This document shows, in pieces, positions 40,669-49,687 of a stretch of 64,000 nt of DNA. Origin of the DNA: Larkinella soli (GTDB taxonomy: Bacteria > Bacteroidota > Bacteroidia > Cytophagales > Spirosomataceae); the NCBI RefSeq assembly GCF_003703975.1, contig NZ_QTJY01000001.1:620001-684000 (forward strand), written 5' to 3'. The notes under the pieces were generated by a model, which was not told the origin of the DNA, did not search any database, and was given only the letters and a program-made list of their open reading frames with translations. Both the position numbers and the translations under genes were made by a program. Numbering within the stretch: the stretch's first letter is position 1; the number at the start of each line of letters is the position of its first letter.

Positions 40669-43032
40669 TCAGAAAGCGATCCGGTAACTCAGGACCGGAA
40701 TCAGACCGGCCATATAGCTGGTCCTGATGGTGCCGGTGTGCGGGTCGAAATACTGACCCCAGATGTTCTGGCGGTTCGTGACGTTCTGGATGTCCAGGGA
40801 TAAGGTGCGGGTTGAATGCAGGCGGTTTTTCTTCCAGCTCAGCCGGATGTCGGTGCGGAAATAGTCAGGCTGCTTCTGCGTAAAGGCCAGATCTTCGACA
40901 AATACCGTTTCCCCCTTCCGGACCGACGCGTCGAGGTCGATGGGCGTTTGCCGGTAGCCGCCGTAATAGACCAGCTTGACGTTCAGCCCGATCACGCTCT
41001 TTTTGAAGAGGCCGGTTTCCCCCGTCGTAATCTCCTTCCCGGCCAGAAAGGTACTCGCGTAATTGCCGTTGAACCGCGTATCTCTCCAGACGAGGTCCGA
41101 ACCCCGGTATTTCGATTCATACAGCGACGACGACCACAGGAAGTAGAAGTTGTTGTGCAGAAACTGTTCGACGGTCAGTTCCAGCCCGTAATTTTTCCCG
41201 ATCCCCTTGTTTACCAGCGCCTTGTTTTCCAGACCATCGAAGCTGTTGATGAGCGCAAAGGGGTTCCGTTCGTCGGCGCTGACGGGAATGTTGAACAGGG
41301 ACTGGTAGTAGGTTTCGGCTTTTACGCGCAGGTGTTCGTTCAGCAGCCAGTCGTAGGCCAGCACGAAATGATGGGACCGCGTGAATCCGAGGTTGCGGTT
41401 CGGCATGGTTTCCCGGTCGCCGACGGTTTTGGTGATGAAATAGGAGCCGATGTTCTGAAGCTGGCTGTGCAGGCCGTACCCCACGCTGAGCGACTGACCC
41501 GGCCGGAAAGCCCACTTTACCGAACCGCGCGGCTCGAGGGCCTGGCTTCCATTGAGTTGAAGCCGCAAATAATGAACTCCGGCGTTGAGGGTCAGCTTCT
41601 CGGTCGGGCGGTAGTTCCACTGGGCAAACGCCTGCATCGTGTGCGTCGAGTTGCGGTTCTGAATCCGGGTGATGAGTTGTTCCTGTTCGTTATCCCATGT
41701 TTTCTGGTTCAGGTCAAAGATCAGTTCCGTTCCGATAGCACCGGCCCGGAGCGTGTGCCGGGGGGAGAATTTGTAGGTCAGCGTCGAGGAGGCAATCCGC
41801 TTCCGGGTCGTGAAAGACTCTTTCGCACGCAGGGAGGGTTCGTAAAATTCGTTCAGCCAGTCGGAGCTATAGGCGTTGCGGAAGGCCGAATTCAAAAAAA
41901 CCGTTTTCAGGAAGGCCTTCTTATTCAGGTTGATGGAGTGTGTCAGACCGACGGCTCCGGTGTTGGAAACAAAGCGGTCGGTATAGCGATCGTATTCATT
42001 TTCCCACTTTGTGGAATCCTTCTCGGCCGAAGACCGGTCGCTGCTCAGCCCGCCGAAACCGAAGACCGTGAAGCTGCCCGCTTTTCCCGCCGGAAAGAAC
42101 AGATTGAACGAGAGGTCCTGGAAGGTCTGCGCGCCGGTTCCGACATCGACTCCGATCTTACCGATCAGGCCCAGGGTCGAATACCGGTAATTGAACAGGT
42201 AGGAACCTTTGTAGTTTTTGGAAAACGGTCCTTCACTGGCGACGTCGATGCCCAGCACCCCGGCCTGGATGGTGTGTTCGTGTTTGGTATTGTTGCCTTT
42301 CCGAAGCCTCAGGTCGAACACCCCCGCCAGGGCGTTTCCGTATTCGGCCGGGAACGCGCCGGTCATAAAATCGGAGTTGGTAAGAAGCTGGGCGCTCAGG
42401 ATTGAAATCCCACCGCCGGCGGTGCCGAGGCCCGCAAAGTGATTGGGGTTCGGAATTTCGACCCCTTCCATTCGCCAGAGCAGGCCGTTCGGCGCGTTGC
42501 CCCGGATCACGATGGTATTGTTGCCGTCGTCCGCACCCACCACCCCGGCATACGCCGTCGCCATCCGGGCGGGGTCGTTGACCGCGGCCGCAAACTTCTG
42601 GGTCTCCTCCACCGAAAAGGTGCGGGCGCTGACGGCCGCCATCTCGTTCAGCGGCTTGTCTTTCTCGATCTGCGGTTTTACGGTCACCTCGGCCACCTGC
42701 ACGACGGTTTCCTCCAGGTTGATGTTCAGGACCAGTTCCTTACCGGCGTCGACCACCATATTGGAAATAACCCGGTCCTTGTATCCCACGAAGGAAATTT
42801 TAAGGCTTTGACGGCCCACGGGCACCTGAGCGATGCGGAAACTGCCGTCGGCATCGGTGGAGACTCCTTTCAGGGGGCTGGAATTGAGCAGCACTACCGT
42901 AGCGCCGGGGATGGGCGTTTGAAGGCTCTGGTCTACGACGGTGCCCCGGATGGTCTGCGTGATGGTCTGGGCCTGGGCGTTCAGGAGAAAGATTCCGAAA
43001 ATCAGGGTAAAAAGAAAGTGACGGAGGAACAT
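40669..43032 (-). CDS. TonB-dependent receptor with carboxypeptidase-regulatory domain, no STN
   Basis: 787 residues with a signal peptide (MFLRHFLFTLIFGIFLLNAQAQ). The carboxypeptidase-regulatory-like domain spans about 25-110 (RGTVVDQSLQTPIPGATVVL), the plug about 120-250 (VEETQKFAAAVNDPARMATA, then NNTIVIRGNAPNGLLWRMEG), and the rest is barrel ending in LIPVLSYRIAF. There is no STN domain and no SusD partner. It is the last gene of a minus-strand locus with a sigma factor, FecR and an STN-containing solenoid protein. I infer it is the transport partner whose signalling domain resides on that neighbour. The substrate may be a siderophore or peptide, but this is not shown. Confidence 0.92.
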   Translation of the reverse strand: MFLRHFLFTLIFGIFLLNAQAQTITQTIRGTVVDQSLQTPIPGATVVLLNSSPLKGVSTDADGSFRIAQVPVGRQSLKISFVGYKDRVISNMVVDAGKELVLNINLEETVVQVAEVTVKPQIEKDKPLNEMAAVSARTFSVEETQKFAAAVNDPARMATAYAGVVGADDGNNTIVIRGNAPNGLLWRMEGVEIPNPNHFAGLGTAGGGISILSAQLLTNSDFMTGAFPAEYGNALAGVFDLRLRKGNNTKHEHTIQAGVLGIDVASEGPFSKNYKGSYLFNYRYSTLGLIGKIGVDVGTGAQTFQDLSFNLFFPAGKAGSFTVFGFGGLSSDRSSAEKDSTKWENEYDRYTDRFVSNTGAVGLTHSINLNKKAFLKTVFLNSAFRNAYSSDWLNEFYEPSLRAKESFTTRKRIASSTLTYKFSPRHTLRAGAIGTELIFDLNQKTWDNEQEQLITRIQNRNSTHTMQAFAQWNYRPTEKLTLNAGVHYLRLQLNGSQALEPRGSVKWAFRPGQSLSVGYGLHSQLQNIGSYFITKTVGDRETMPNRNLGFTRSHHFVLAYDWLLNEHLRVKAETYYQSLFNIPVSADERNPFALINSFDGLENKALVNKGIGKNYGLELTVEQFLHNNFYFLWSSSLYESKYRGSDLVWRDTRFNGNYASTFLAGKEITTGETGLFKKSVIGLNVKLVYYGGYRQTPIDLDASVRKGETVFVEDLAFTQKQPDYFRTDIRLSWKKNRLHSTRTLSLDIQNVTNRQNIWGQYFDPHTGTIRTSYMAGLIPVLSYRIAF

Positions 43033-43224
43033 GGTATGTGTGTTTCAGAGTACGTCCTAAAGACCCTCCTGGACTTCATACCCCCTATTCACATTTAAAA
43101 ATTTTTCATGACAAGCCTTTGATTAACAATAAATTACCGCAAATAAAGGCAACAGGACTCCTGAGAACCGGGTCTTTCGGTGGACGGTTCCCATTGAATC
43201 CTGCAACCCGCTTCGGGTTGACGG

Positions 43225-45213
43225 TCAGTTTTTGTTGGTAATCCGGAGGGCGGCATGAAAACCGACCCACCCGGAGTAGAAGGTGTTGAAATAGGCGTCG
43301 GTTTTCCGGAAGATCGGCACGTCGAAACGGGTAGAGGGTTTATTCTGCGTAAAATCGCTGATGAACAGACTAACGGCCGGACCGAAAGCCAGGGCCAGGC
43401 GCCCGCCCAGTTTTTTCTCAATCGCGGTACTTAACCGAACCGTACTGCTCAGTTCATCCCAGTAAAACCGGTCGGGGGCGCTCAGGACGTGGCCGGTCAG
43501 GTCGATGTTCCACATCCAGGTGCGGCCCAGGTTGAAGGCGGTGCCGAAGCCATACCCGAGGCTCCAGAGCGGTTTCCCCGCAATGCCCAGATTGGAACCG
43601 CCCGTAAAGATGTTGTAAAAGCGCCGGACCCCGGTTTTGAAGGTCAGGTTGGCGGTCATCAGCTCATCGGTGGAGATTTCAAGCCGACGGTACCCATTGC
43701 GCTGGACATAGCTGAGCAGACCGATCGGGGTGGTTTCCGAAGCGCCCGCAATGTTGATGATGGCGATCTGGTGGCCCCGTTCGACTTCTCCCGCATAGTT
43801 CAGGAAGCCGCTGATCTGCCAGCCTGAAAGCCGTTTGATGGCCAGATTCGAAAAGCCGGACAACTGGAAGCCGCTGATATTCCCGCCGGTGATGTTGCCG
43901 AAGCCGGCCAGCTGGAAGCCGTTCATATCACTCCCCGTAAAGTTGGAAAATCCGGCCAGCTGGAAACCGCTCAGGCTCCGGACGGCGATGTTGCCGAAAC
44001 CGGCCGCCTGCACGCTGTTGGGCATATCGCTCAGCGTCATGTTGTAAAATCCGGCGCCCTGAATCCCCCGAACGGTCCCGATCACCGTGTTGCCGAAACC
44101 GGCCGCCTGAATGCCCACCACGTTGCCCCGCACCCCGTTGATGAACCCGGCCGCCTGAACCCCTTTCGTGTTTTCTCCGACAATATTCGCAAAACCGGCC
44201 GCCTGCACCCCTTCCACATCCCCCCGGACCATGTTCAGAAAGCCGCCTAACTCCACCGACCGGACGCCCAGCGAATAGCCGGCCACCAGGTTGAACGAGT
44301 ACTCGTTGATGACGCGGCCGCTCAGGGTGTGGTTGGTCCCTACGAACGGAAAGAGGGAGAACTGGACATACCGATGCAGGGTGTCGCCGGCGAGGTTGGC
44401 ATCGTGGATGGCCTGCTTGGTGGACTTGAACCAGTCGGCGAAATCAGCGGACGTTTCCTCCACCACGGACTTGCTCCGGTCCCAGAGGGTCGGGCCGGTT
44501 TTCGGTTCCGGGACCGAATCCACCGGAACGGCTACGGCCATCGGCTGCGGAACGATCGGAGCCGGACGGGTGGTGTCCACCGACCGGCGGACGGCCATCG
44601 GCTGAAGGTCGGGCTGGAGCGGGGAGGGAGTCAGCAGAATCCGGAGCGTGTGGGTCTGCCGGTTCGGGATGGCGACGGTTTCCGGGAAATAATACTTACG
44701 CCGGACTTCCAGACGCACCGTCGGGATGTCCGTGGAGAGTTTGATGCGGTAATAGCCGTATGGGTTCGAGACGGTGGAGGCCAGGGTGGTTTTTTCGTAG
44801 ATACTGACCTGGCTGACGCGCTGGCCCGTCTGCCGGTCGATGATGTAGCCGTCGAGGATAAAGCTTTTGGGCGCTTCTTCGGGTGCTTCCGCCCGCTGGA
44901 GGATGATGTGGTTCCCCCGGGACCGGAAGCTGATCGCATTCCGGAACAGCTGGGTCAGCACCTCCCGAACCGGTGTCCGGTCGACCCGCAGCGTCACGGG
45001 GCTGTTTTCGTTGATGATGTCGGAATTGTAGGAGAAGTTGAAACGGCCTTCCCGACTGATGATTTTCAGGGCATTCCCCAGCCGCTCGTTGCGCAGATCG
45101 ACCGAAATGATACGCTCCAGGGGCGGCCGATCATTGGAAGAGGATTGGGCCCGGGCGGAAAAGACGGTCGAAGCGATAATTACTAAAAGCGTTACGATAC
45201 GGAACGGGTACAT
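43225..45213 (-). CDS. STN-domain protein with 16-residue GxQxxGFxN solenoid and C-terminal barrel-like region
   Basis: 662 residues with a signal peptide (about 1-22, ending SARAQ). Order of parts: STN domain (about 35-105, ISVDLRNERLGNALKIISRE), carboxypeptidase-regulatory-like sandwich (about 118-195), a Pro-rich linker (about 200-245), then, from about residue 335 to 510, ten or so repeats of 16 residues such as GVQAAGFINGVRGNVV and GFQLAGFSNFTGSDMN. The last 150 residues are beta-rich (YRRLEISTDELMTANLTF, LWSLGYGFGTAFNLGRTWMW), like an outer-membrane anchor. The repeat resembles G-x-Q-rich surface repeats known in Leptospira-type proteins. Between FecR and the receptor gene, it probably links extracellular sensing to FecR. 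Confidence 0.85.
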   Translation of the reverse strand: MYPFRIVTLLVIIASTVFSARAQSSSNDRPPLERIISVDLRNERLGNALKIISREGRFNFSYNSDIINENSPVTLRVDRTPVREVLTQLFRNAISFRSRGNHIILQRAEAPEEAPKSFILDGYIIDRQTGQRVSQVSIYEKTTLASTVSNPYGYYRIKLSTDIPTVRLEVRRKYYFPETVAIPNRQTHTLRILLTPSPLQPDLQPMAVRRSVDTTRPAPIVPQPMAVAVPVDSVPEPKTGPTLWDRSKSVVEETSADFADWFKSTKQAIHDANLAGDTLHRYVQFSLFPFVGTNHTLSGRVINEYSFNLVAGYSLGVRSVELGGFLNMVRGDVEGVQAAGFANIVGENTKGVQAAGFINGVRGNVVGIQAAGFGNTVIGTVRGIQGAGFYNMTLSDMPNSVQAAGFGNIAVRSLSGFQLAGFSNFTGSDMNGFQLAGFGNITGGNISGFQLSGFSNLAIKRLSGWQISGFLNYAGEVERGHQIAIINIAGASETTPIGLLSYVQRNGYRRLEISTDELMTANLTFKTGVRRFYNIFTGGSNLGIAGKPLWSLGYGFGTAFNLGRTWMWNIDLTGHVLSAPDRFYWDELSSTVRLSTAIEKKLGGRLALAFGPAVSLFISDFTQNKPSTRFDVPIFRKTDAYFNTFYSGWVGFHAALRITNKN

Positions 45214-45278
45214 GATTCATGGTGCGTTTGGGTAAAAGACACGCAGACGGCCCCACCCCCCTATGCACGTTGTGAGGT

Positions 45279-46313
45279 TTATTGGCAGGCGGTTCCGTCG
45301 AGGATCCAGCGCGACCCTTCCCGACGGGTTTTCAGATTCATGGTTTCGGCCGTAATCTGGATGACGTAGTCCAGGCTATCTTTTTCATCGAAAACAACGT
45401 CGATGGGGCAGTTGCCCAGGCGGTTGTTCCCGAGCCGGACATCGGCATGGTAGACCTGATTGATGGTTTGGATCACCTCCCGCAGCGGCTCGTTATCGAA
45501 CTCCAGCCGGCCGGTTTTAAAAGACCAGATGTTGGTGTCGACGCGGGGAGCCTTCAGAATCGTATCACTTTTGGCGAGGAAGGCCGCCTGTTCGTTCTTT
45601 TCCAGCGTAACGGCCTTGTCCCGGGCCGAAAACTTCACCTTGCCGGTCCGCACCGCCACTTTGACGTCGGCATTATAAGCCTGCACGCTGAAGGAAGTCC
45701 CCAGTACCTGCACGGTCGTATTCCGGGCCCGGATGCGGAACGGTCGGGCGGCATCCGGCGTCACTTCGAAAAAGGCTTCTCCGGTGAGTGTTACCTCCCG
45801 GCGGTCGGCGGCAAAGGATTCGGGATAGGTCAGGCGGCTATTTTTGTTCAGAAGTACCCGGGTACCGTCGGGCAGGATTTTTTCGATTTTACCGGTAGTC
45901 CCGGCCACGGCCAGCTGCTCGGCGGGTTTCGTCTCCGTTTCTTTCAGGAAAAACCACATCAGGCCGGAAAGCAGCACGACCGCTGCGGCTACGCGCCAGA
46001 CCATCGTCCACTCGTTCCGGCGGGGCACGGTAGGCAGCGGTTTGACGGCGGCTTCGGTGCGGCCCGGTGCGGCTGATGCCGGCTGCATCCGGCTTTTCAT
46101 CTTCATCCAGGCGGCATCCGTGTCGACCGGGGCCTTTTGGGCGACCTCACCGGCGGTTTCCCAGATTTTTTCGAACCGGCCGAACTCCTGCTGTTCCGTT
46201 TCCCCCTGGCTCAACCAATGGCGGACCCGTTCCGACTCGGCAGTATCGGTCTCTCCGGCCAGGAATTTCCCCAGCAGGTTGTCGTCGATTCGGTTTTCGG
46301 GTTGGTCCGCCAC
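45279..46313 (-). CDS. FecR-family anti-sigma factor (second)
   Basis: 344 residues. The start is GTG at 46313 (ADQPENRIDDNLLGKFLAGE). The cytoplasmic part is about 1-105, with the helix-forming VRHWLSQGETEQQEFGRFEK; one membrane helix follows at about 107-128 (VWRVAAAVVLLSGLMWFFL), then the FecR domain (LPDGTRVLLNKNSRLTYPES, REVTLTGEAFFEVTPDAARP) and the C-terminal DUF4974-like part (EPLREVIQTINQVYHADVRL). It should hold the sigma factor encoded upstream and be released by the STN domain of the neighbouring solenoid protein. Confidence 0.95.
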   Translation of the reverse strand: MADQPENRIDDNLLGKFLAGETDTAESERVRHWLSQGETEQQEFGRFEKIWETAGEVAQKAPVDTDAAWMKMKSRMQPASAAPGRTEAAVKPLPTVPRRNEWTMVWRVAAAVVLLSGLMWFFLKETETKPAEQLAVAGTTGKIEKILPDGTRVLLNKNSRLTYPESFAADRREVTLTGEAFFEVTPDAARPFRIRARNTTVQVLGTSFSVQAYNADVKVAVRTGKVKFSARDKAVTLEKNEQAAFLAKSDTILKAPRVDTNIWSFKTGRLEFDNEPLREVIQTINQVYHADVRLGNNRLGNCPIDVVFDEKDSLDYVIQITAETMNLKTRREGSRWILDGTACQ

Positions 46314-46363
46314 GATTGATCTTTTGTTTTCCGGACTCTTAAATGTATTCTGAACCGCCCGGG

Positions 46364-46744
46364 TCAGGCGGCATTCTGCAGCCGCTGCTCCACCCAGTTG
46401 ATAATGATTTCTGCTCGTTTCAGCCCTGCCTGAGCGACTTCCGCATCAGGATTTCCGTCATACGACATCGACAAATGCAACGTGTCGTAAACGGCGACGA
46501 ACTGGCCTAACAGTTTTTTGTCGAGTTGAGACAACTGGTTTTTGTACCAGTCGACGTCTTTCCGACCTTTTTTCTTCCTGCCCAAAAGTTCGTCAAGCGC
46601 CACCAGAACTCCGGCATAAGCCGTGTGACCGGCCATTTTGACGTACTTTTTATCCTGGTAGATACCATCTTCCTTCTTCGCTTTCTCCCGAAGAATGCCT
46701 TTGGCGTTATCGATATAACGCTTCGCTTCGTGTACGGTTTTCAT
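46364..46744 (-). CDS. DUF5618 family protein
   Basis: 126 residues. The sequence MKTVHEAKRYIDNAKGILRE, then KYVKMAGHTAYAGVLVALDE, and the C-terminal ADAEVAQAGLKRAEIIINWVE-like segment match the helical DUF5618 family, which is found mainly in Bacteroidota and resembles small HEPN-like helical bundles. It has no signal, so it is cytoplasmic. It is inserted between the sigma and FecR genes (10 bp and 50 bp gaps), an unusual place, so it may be coregulated with them. The function is unknown. Confidence 0.85.
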   Translation of the reverse strand: MKTVHEAKRYIDNAKGILREKAKKEDGIYQDKKYVKMAGHTAYAGVLVALDELLGRKKKGRKDVDWYKNQLSQLDKKLLGQFVAVYDTLHLSMSYDGNPDAEVAQAGLKRAEIIINWVEQRLQNAA

Positions 46745-46753
46745 AGGTTAGTG

Positions 46754-47335
46754 TTACGGATTATTTTCCAATAACAGGAAAAACAGCAAAATCGGCAAAT
46801 AATCCGCCAATTCGGTGCGCAGGATCCGTAACGCCTTCCCGATCTGATTTTCCACCGTTTTGATGGAAAGCCCCAGCCGGTCCGCGATCTCCTGGTACTT
46901 CAATTCTTCATATCGGCTCATGATGAAAATAAGCCGGCACTGTTCGGGTAGCCGCTGAATGGCCTGCTGCAGCCGGTCGGACAATTCGTCGGCAATCAGC
47001 GACTGGGCGGGCGCTTCGGCGACCTGGTACATCTCATAAGCGGCCCGCTCACGGTGTTCGGCCTGCACGGCAAGGTGCCGGATGCGATTCAGACACCGGT
47101 TATGAACGGCCCGGTAGAGATAGGACTTCAGAGAAACGTTGATTTCCAGCCCGTCCCGCTTCTCCCAAATGGTCAGAAAGACGGCCTGAACCGTTTCTTC
47201 GGCATCGTCATAATCATGCAGGAAGGTACGTGCGTACTGACATAACGGAGCGTAGTGTTGCCGAAACACGGCCTCAAACACCTGCTCGTTACCCAGTCGG
47301 ATGGCATGAACCAATTCCTGATCAGTGAGTTGCAC
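46754..47335 (-). CDS. ECF RNA polymerase sigma-70 factor (second) with hydrophobic C-terminal tail
   Basis: 193 residues from a GTG at 47335 (QLTDQELVHAIRLGNEQVFE). Region 2 is visible in DDAEETVQAVFLTIWEKRDG and region 4 in RLPEQCRLIFIMSRYEELKY and QEIADRLGLSIKTVENQIGK. The final residues (ADYLPILLFFLLLENNP) are hydrophobic, as in the other ECF sigma of the window. It heads a minus-strand unit with DUF5618, FecR, the solenoid protein and the TonB receptor, and should activate that locus when FecR signals. A -7-like element precedes it. Confidence 0.94.
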   Translation of the reverse strand: MQLTDQELVHAIRLGNEQVFEAVFRQHYAPLCQYARTFLHDYDDAEETVQAVFLTIWEKRDGLEINVSLKSYLYRAVHNRCLNRIRHLAVQAEHRERAAYEMYQVAEAPAQSLIADELSDRLQQAIQRLPEQCRLIFIMSRYEELKYQEIADRLGLSIKTVENQIGKALRILRTELADYLPILLFFLLLENNP

Positions 47336-47360
47336 GTAGTTACGTCGATTTTTCCCAAGG

Positions 47361-47368
47361 CAAATCTA
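47361..47368 (-). promoter_or_regulatory. Bacteroidota-type -7 element (TAGATTTG) for the second sigma gene
   Basis: Exact TAnnTTTG match on the minus strand. The start near 47354 gives a leader of about 19 nt to the GTG at 47335. No well-spaced -33 TTG was seen. Confidence 0.5.
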
Positions 47369-47462
47369 CCAATCTTTTTTCATACGGAACTACCACAATC
47401 GATATGAAGACACCCAATTGGCACTTTCCCCCCACGAATGGTTAAAAATATTTTCTGAACGG

Positions 47463-49019
47463 TTACAGGGGGATGTTGCCGTGCTTCTTCTTCGGCAGCG
47501 TGGCGACCTTGTTTTCCAGCATCCGGAACGCCCGGATGAGCTTCTGGCGGGTTTGTTCGGGATAAATCACCTCGTCGATATAGCCCCGGTGGGCCGCCCG
47601 GTAGGGATTGGCGAATTTGCTGGTGTAGTCCTGTACTTTCTCCTGCAGTTTGGCCTGCGGGTCGTCGGCTTCCGCGATTTCCCGTTTGAAGATGATCTCT
47701 GCCGCCCCGCTGGCCCCCATTACGGCAATTTCGGCCGTCGGCCAGGCGTAGTTCATATCGGCTCCGATGTGTTTGGAGTTCATTACGTCGTAAGCCCCGC
47801 CATAGGCTTTCCGCGTAATGACCGTCACCCGGGGAACGGTGGCTTCACAGAAGGCGTAGAGCAGCTTGGCCCCGTTGGTAATGATGGCGTTCCACTCCTG
47901 GTCGGTGCCGGGCAGAAAACCGGGAACGTCCTCCAGCACCAGCAGCGGGATGTTGAAGCTGTCGCAGAACCGCACGAAGCGGGCGGCTTTGGTGCTGGCG
48001 TGGATGTCGAGCACCCCGGCCAGGACGGCCGGCTGGTTGCCCACCACCCCGATGCTGCGTCCCTCCAGCCGGGCGAAACCGACCACGATGTTCTCCGCGA
48101 AGTTCCTATGCACCTCGAAGAAGCTGTCGGCGTCCACCACCTCCCCGATCACCTCCCGCATGTCGTACGGCTGGTTGGGATTTTCCGGGATGAGGTTCGT
48201 CAGCTTCGGGCGGGTTTCGTCGGCCGGTGCGTAGGGCAGCCGGGCGGGTTCGTCCTCGCAGTTCTGCGGGATATAGCTCAGCAGCTTCTTGATATATTGG
48301 ATACAGGTGAGTTCGTTCTCGCAGGCAAAATGAGTAACGCCCGACTTCGTGCTGTGCGTGCCGGCCCCGCCCAGTTCCTCCGCCGTGACGGTTTCGTGGG
48401 TGACGGTTTTGACCACGTTCGGGCCAGTCACGAACATATACGAGGTATTCTCGACCATCAGAATGAAGTCGGTAATGGCCGGGCTGTACACCGCTCCGCC
48501 CGCGCAGGGGCCCATGACGGCCGAAATCTGGGGAATGACGCCGGAAGCGAGCGTATTCCGGTAAAATATATCGGCGTAACCGGCCAGCGAAAGTACGCCT
48601 TCCTGAATCCGGGCACCACCCGAGTCGTTCAGGCCGATGATGGGCGCGCCGTTTTTCATGGCCAGGTCCATGATTTTGCAGATCTTCTCGGCATGGGTTT
48701 CGGAAAGGGCTCCGCCGAACACCGTAAAATCCTGGGCAAAGACGTAAACCAGCCGTCCGTCGATGGTCCCGTAGCCGGTCACCACGCCGTCACCGAGGTA
48801 GTATTCCTTATCCAGCCCGAAATCTTTGGTCCGGTGCATGACGAACTTGCCGATTTCCTCGAACGACCCTTCATCCACGAGCAGGGCGATGCGCTCCCGC
48901 GCGGTCAGCTTCCCTTTTTTATGCTGGGCGTCGATGCGTTTCTGGCCGCCACCCAGTTCGGCTTCGGCATTTTTTCGGTCCAGGGTTTCGGTTTTGGAAG
49001 ACTTGATCTCGGTGTCCAT
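47463..49019 (-). CDS. Acyl-CoA carboxylase beta (carboxyltransferase) subunit, propionyl/methylmalonyl-CoA type
   Basis: 518 residues from the ATG at 49019 ([20 protein letters not shown]). A much longer open frame upstream has no coding character. Features include [20 protein letters not shown], the oxyanion-hole segments [20 protein letters not shown] and [18 protein letters not shown], and in the second domain [37 protein letters not shown] and [19 protein letters not shown]. It transfers carboxyl from biotin to an acyl-CoA such as propionyl-CoA in the cytoplasm. The biotin carrier and carboxylase subunits are not in the window. It is divergent from the LVIVD lipoprotein gene. Confidence 0.95.
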   Translation of the reverse strand: MDTEIKSSKTETLDRKNAEAELGGGQKRIDAQHKKGKLTARERIALLVDEGSFEEIGKFVMHRTKDFGLDKEYYLGDGVVTGYGTIDGRLVYVFAQDFTVFGGALSETHAEKICKIMDLAMKNGAPIIGLNDSGGARIQEGVLSLAGYADIFYRNTLASGVIPQISAVMGPCAGGAVYSPAITDFILMVENTSYMFVTGPNVVKTVTHETVTAEELGGAGTHSTKSGVTHFACENELTCIQYIKKLLSYIPQNCEDEPARLPYAPADETRPKLTNLIPENPNQPYDMREVIGEVVDADSFFEVHRNFAENIVVGFARLEGRSIGVVGNQPAVLAGVLDIHASTKAARFVRFCDSFNIPLLVLEDVPGFLPGTDQEWNAIITNGAKLLYAFCEATVPRVTVITRKAYGGAYDVMNSKHIGADMNYAWPTAEIAVMGASGAAEIIFKREIAEADDPQAKLQEKVQDYTSKFANPYRAAHRGYIDEVIYPEQTRQKLIRAFRMLENKVATLPKKKHGNIPL

Positions 49020-49124
49020 GCACGGGTTGAATTGAAGTTTCGCAACAAAATTAATTTTTCCTGAACAATCCAACGGACAAACCGCATTTTGTATCCTGTT
49101 CTCAGGCAATGTTATTATAGGCCC

Positions 49125-49676
49125 ATGAAACACCGTTTTACATTCCATCTCCCTTTCCGTCGCCTGGTGGTTCCGTTCCTGCTCCTGCTGGGGCCGGCCT
49201 GCCGGCAGAATGCCGAAGAAGAACCCGACCGCCAGGTCCAGGCCCTCCGGCCGGTTTACGCCACTTACGAGGAGGTCGCCACCATCAAAACCCTCGGTCC
49301 GCAACCGCTGAAAAGCCCCGGCAAGATTTACGTCAAAGACCGCTACCTGTTCATCAACGAGCAGGGTAAAGGCGTCCACGTCATCGACAATGCCGACCCC
49401 GCCCGTCCGCGGAAGCTCTCCTTCATTTCCGTTCCCGGGAATGTCGACATGGCCGTGAAAGGCACTATTCTCTATGTCGACAATACGGTGGACCTGGTGG
49501 CGCTGGACATCAGCGACCCGGCGCAGGTAAAGGTGGTAAAACGGATCAAAAACGCCTATCCGAATCCCTCCTACCCGCAGGAACGCGGGGTTCAGTTCGA
49601 GTGCGCCGACCCGGCCCGCGGCATCGTGGTCCGCTGGGAGACGGCGATGGTCAGCAATCCCAAGTGTTACCGTTAA
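49125..49676 (+). CDS. LVIVD-repeat lipoprotein, short form
   Basis: 183 residues from the ATG at 49125, which opens a lipoprotein signal ([13 protein letters not shown], Cys26). The mature part contains LVIVD-type repeats: [40 protein letters not shown], then [40 protein letters not shown]. It ends soon after with a Cys (SNPKCYR), so it has fewer repeats than full propellers. It precedes a second LVIVD lipoprotein gene by 11 bp, and the two may form a pair on the same membrane face. Confidence 0.85.
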   Translation: MKHRFTFHLPFRRLVVPFLLLLGPACRQNAEEEPDRQVQALRPVYATYEEVATIKTLGPQPLKSPGKIYVKDRYLFINEQGKGVHVIDNADPARPRKLSFISVPGNVDMAVKGTILYVDNTVDLVALDISDPAQVKVVKRIKNAYPNPSYPQERGVQFECADPARGIVVRWETAMVSNPKCYR

Positions 49677-49687
49677 CCGATCCATCC

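Noticed and set aside
43204-43220. Perfect hairpin CAACCCG-CTT-CGGGTTG after the solenoid gene as a terminator
   Set aside because: No U run follows on the minus strand, and the TonB receptor gene downstream appears to belong to the same locus; it could be a processing or attenuation site but this is not supported.
49020-49685. Upstream extension of the carboxylase gene by 222 codons
   Set aside because: The extension overlaps the divergent LVIVD lipoprotein gene, and the family start lies at 49019.
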